Source of the DNA: Pantoea rwandensis
GTDB lineage: Bacteria; Pseudomonadota; Gammaproteobacteria; Enterobacterales; Enterobacteriaceae
DNA length: 64,000 nt
Assembly (NCBI RefSeq): GCF_002095475.1
Contig: NZ_MLFR01000002.1
Location: forward strand, 248,001 to 312,000
Reading direction: 5' to 3'
Of the stretch, positions 63,418-64,000 are shown piece by piece. Within the stretch, counting starts at the first letter, position 1; each line of letters begins with the position of its first letter. The position numbers were made by a program, and so were the translations under genes. The notes under the pieces are model-generated. The model saw only the letters and a list, made by a program, of their open reading frames with translations. It made no database searches and was not told where the DNA came from.

Positions 63418-64000
63418 ATGGTAGAAAAAGCAGGAAAAGTACGAGAAGAGAAAAGTGATAAGCCACTGGGTACACAGAGTCTATTTAGAGGATTACAACT
63501 CATTGAATTGTTAAGTAATTACCCAAATGGATGCCCGTTAGCCAATTTGGCTGAACTGTCCGGCATGAATAAAAGTACTGTGCATCGCCTCCTACAGGGG
63601 TTGCATAACAGCGGCTATGTCACACAGGCTCCATCGCAAGGGAGCTATCGCCTAACGACCAAATTTATCTCTGTCGGGCAGAAAGCGCTCTCCTCACTGA
63701 ATATCATTCACGTCGCTGCCCCTCATCTGGAAAAACTGAATCTGGAGGTGGGTGAAACCGTTAATTTTTCCAGTCGTGAAGATGATCATGTCATTCTTAT
63801 TTACAAGCTTGAGCCCACCACCGGCATGATGCGAACACGTGCTTATATCGGCCAGCATATGGAACTCTATTGTTCAGCGATGGGCAAAATTTTTATGGCT
63901 TGGGGTAGTGAAGATTATCTCGCCCAGTATTGGAGTAGCCATCAGGAGACTATCCAGAAATTAACAAAAAACACGATTACCTCATTGCCTGAAATGATGG
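63418..64000 (+). CDS. yiaJ: IclR-family regulator, YiaJ-like, cut by window end
   Basis: The first 194 residues of an IclR regulator. The winged helix lies around residues 22-80 (LFRGLQLIELLSNYPNGCPL, then SGMNKSTVHRLLQGLHNSGY), followed by the start of the GAF-like effector domain (LNLEVGETVNFSSRED; GMMRTRAYIGQHMELYCSAM). ATG at 63418 follows AGAGGAAGTGGGG. In E. coli YiaJ represses the yiaK-S operon; this gene occupies the corresponding place next to the pathway genes. The C-terminus is beyond base 64000. Confidence 0.85.
   Translation, partial: MVEKAGKVREEKSDKPLGTQSLFRGLQLIELLSNYPNGCPLANLAELSGMNKSTVHRLLQGLHNSGYVTQAPSQGSYRLTTKFISVGQKALSSLNIIHVAAPHLEKLNLEVGETVNFSSREDDHVILIYKLEPTTGMMRTRAYIGQHMELYCSAMGKIFMAWGSEDYLAQYWSSHQETIQKLTKNTITSLPEMM

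Overview
The window looks like an accessory catabolic region of an enterobacterium. Most clusters (Gat-type PTS, yia/sgb-type L-xylulose pathway, FepA-like receptor, MarA/Rob-like AraC proteins) have clear enterobacterial relatives, and the number of carbohydrate and carboxylic-acid clusters would suit a plant- or soil-associated Erwiniaceae member (Pantoea/Erwinia type) or a large plasmid of one. This is inference: there is no rRNA, tRNA, replication gene or transposase here to settle it.

Layout. (1) 1-4415: polyol/sugar operon of two MtlD-like dehydrogenases and an FGGY kinase, with a LacI regulator and two matching operators. (2) 4545-11124: a regulator-rich stretch (AraC, HxlR, GntR, LacI, DeoR) with a quinone-reductase-like MDR enzyme and a DUF4432 sugar epimerase-like protein. 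(3) 11654-15117: LacD-type aldolase, PfkB kinase and a lone PTS EIIC, divergent from the DeoR gene, with two CRP-like sites between. (4) 15183-20445: membrane PQQ dehydrogenase, a frameshifted MFS sugar transporter and an SDR; a common operator-like motif lies before both the PQQ gene and the SDR. (5) 20876-26763: CoA-transferase/enoyl-CoA hydratase/MHS transporter cluster with a signal-less solute-binding-like protein and a LysR-like regulator. (6) 26957-30325: Rob-like AraC regulator and a TonB-dependent siderophore receptor with a Fur box. (7) 30402-36277: second CoA-based cluster (ACS-type MFS, YdiF-like CoA-transferase, enoyl-CoA hydratase, FAD oxidoreductase, divergent GntR). (8) 36849-45739: galactitol-type PTS (IIA, IIB, IIC), its own HPr, class II aldolase, two MDR dehydrogenases, FGGY kinase, SurE and a UTRA-GntR, with the same operator-like motif at both promoters. 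(9) 45740-48914: about 3 kb of decayed small ORFs with in-frame stops and a glycine-rich 53-residue peptide gene. (10) 48915-51619: Old Yellow Enzyme, DUF2798 protein, LysR regulator and an ORF remnant. (11) 51786-64000: yia/sgb-like L-xylulose/2,3-diketo-L-gulonate pathway with MFS and ABC transporters, a frameshifted SMP-30 lactonase and a divergent IclR regulator cut by the window end.

Almost every cluster is a self-contained unit of transporter, activating enzyme (kinase, CoA-transferase or PTS), redox or lyase enzyme, and local regulator. The substrates of clusters 1, 3, 4, 5, 7 and 8 cannot be named from sequence alone. They are the best places to look for undescribed pathways, especially the Gat-type PTS unit and the two CoA-based units.
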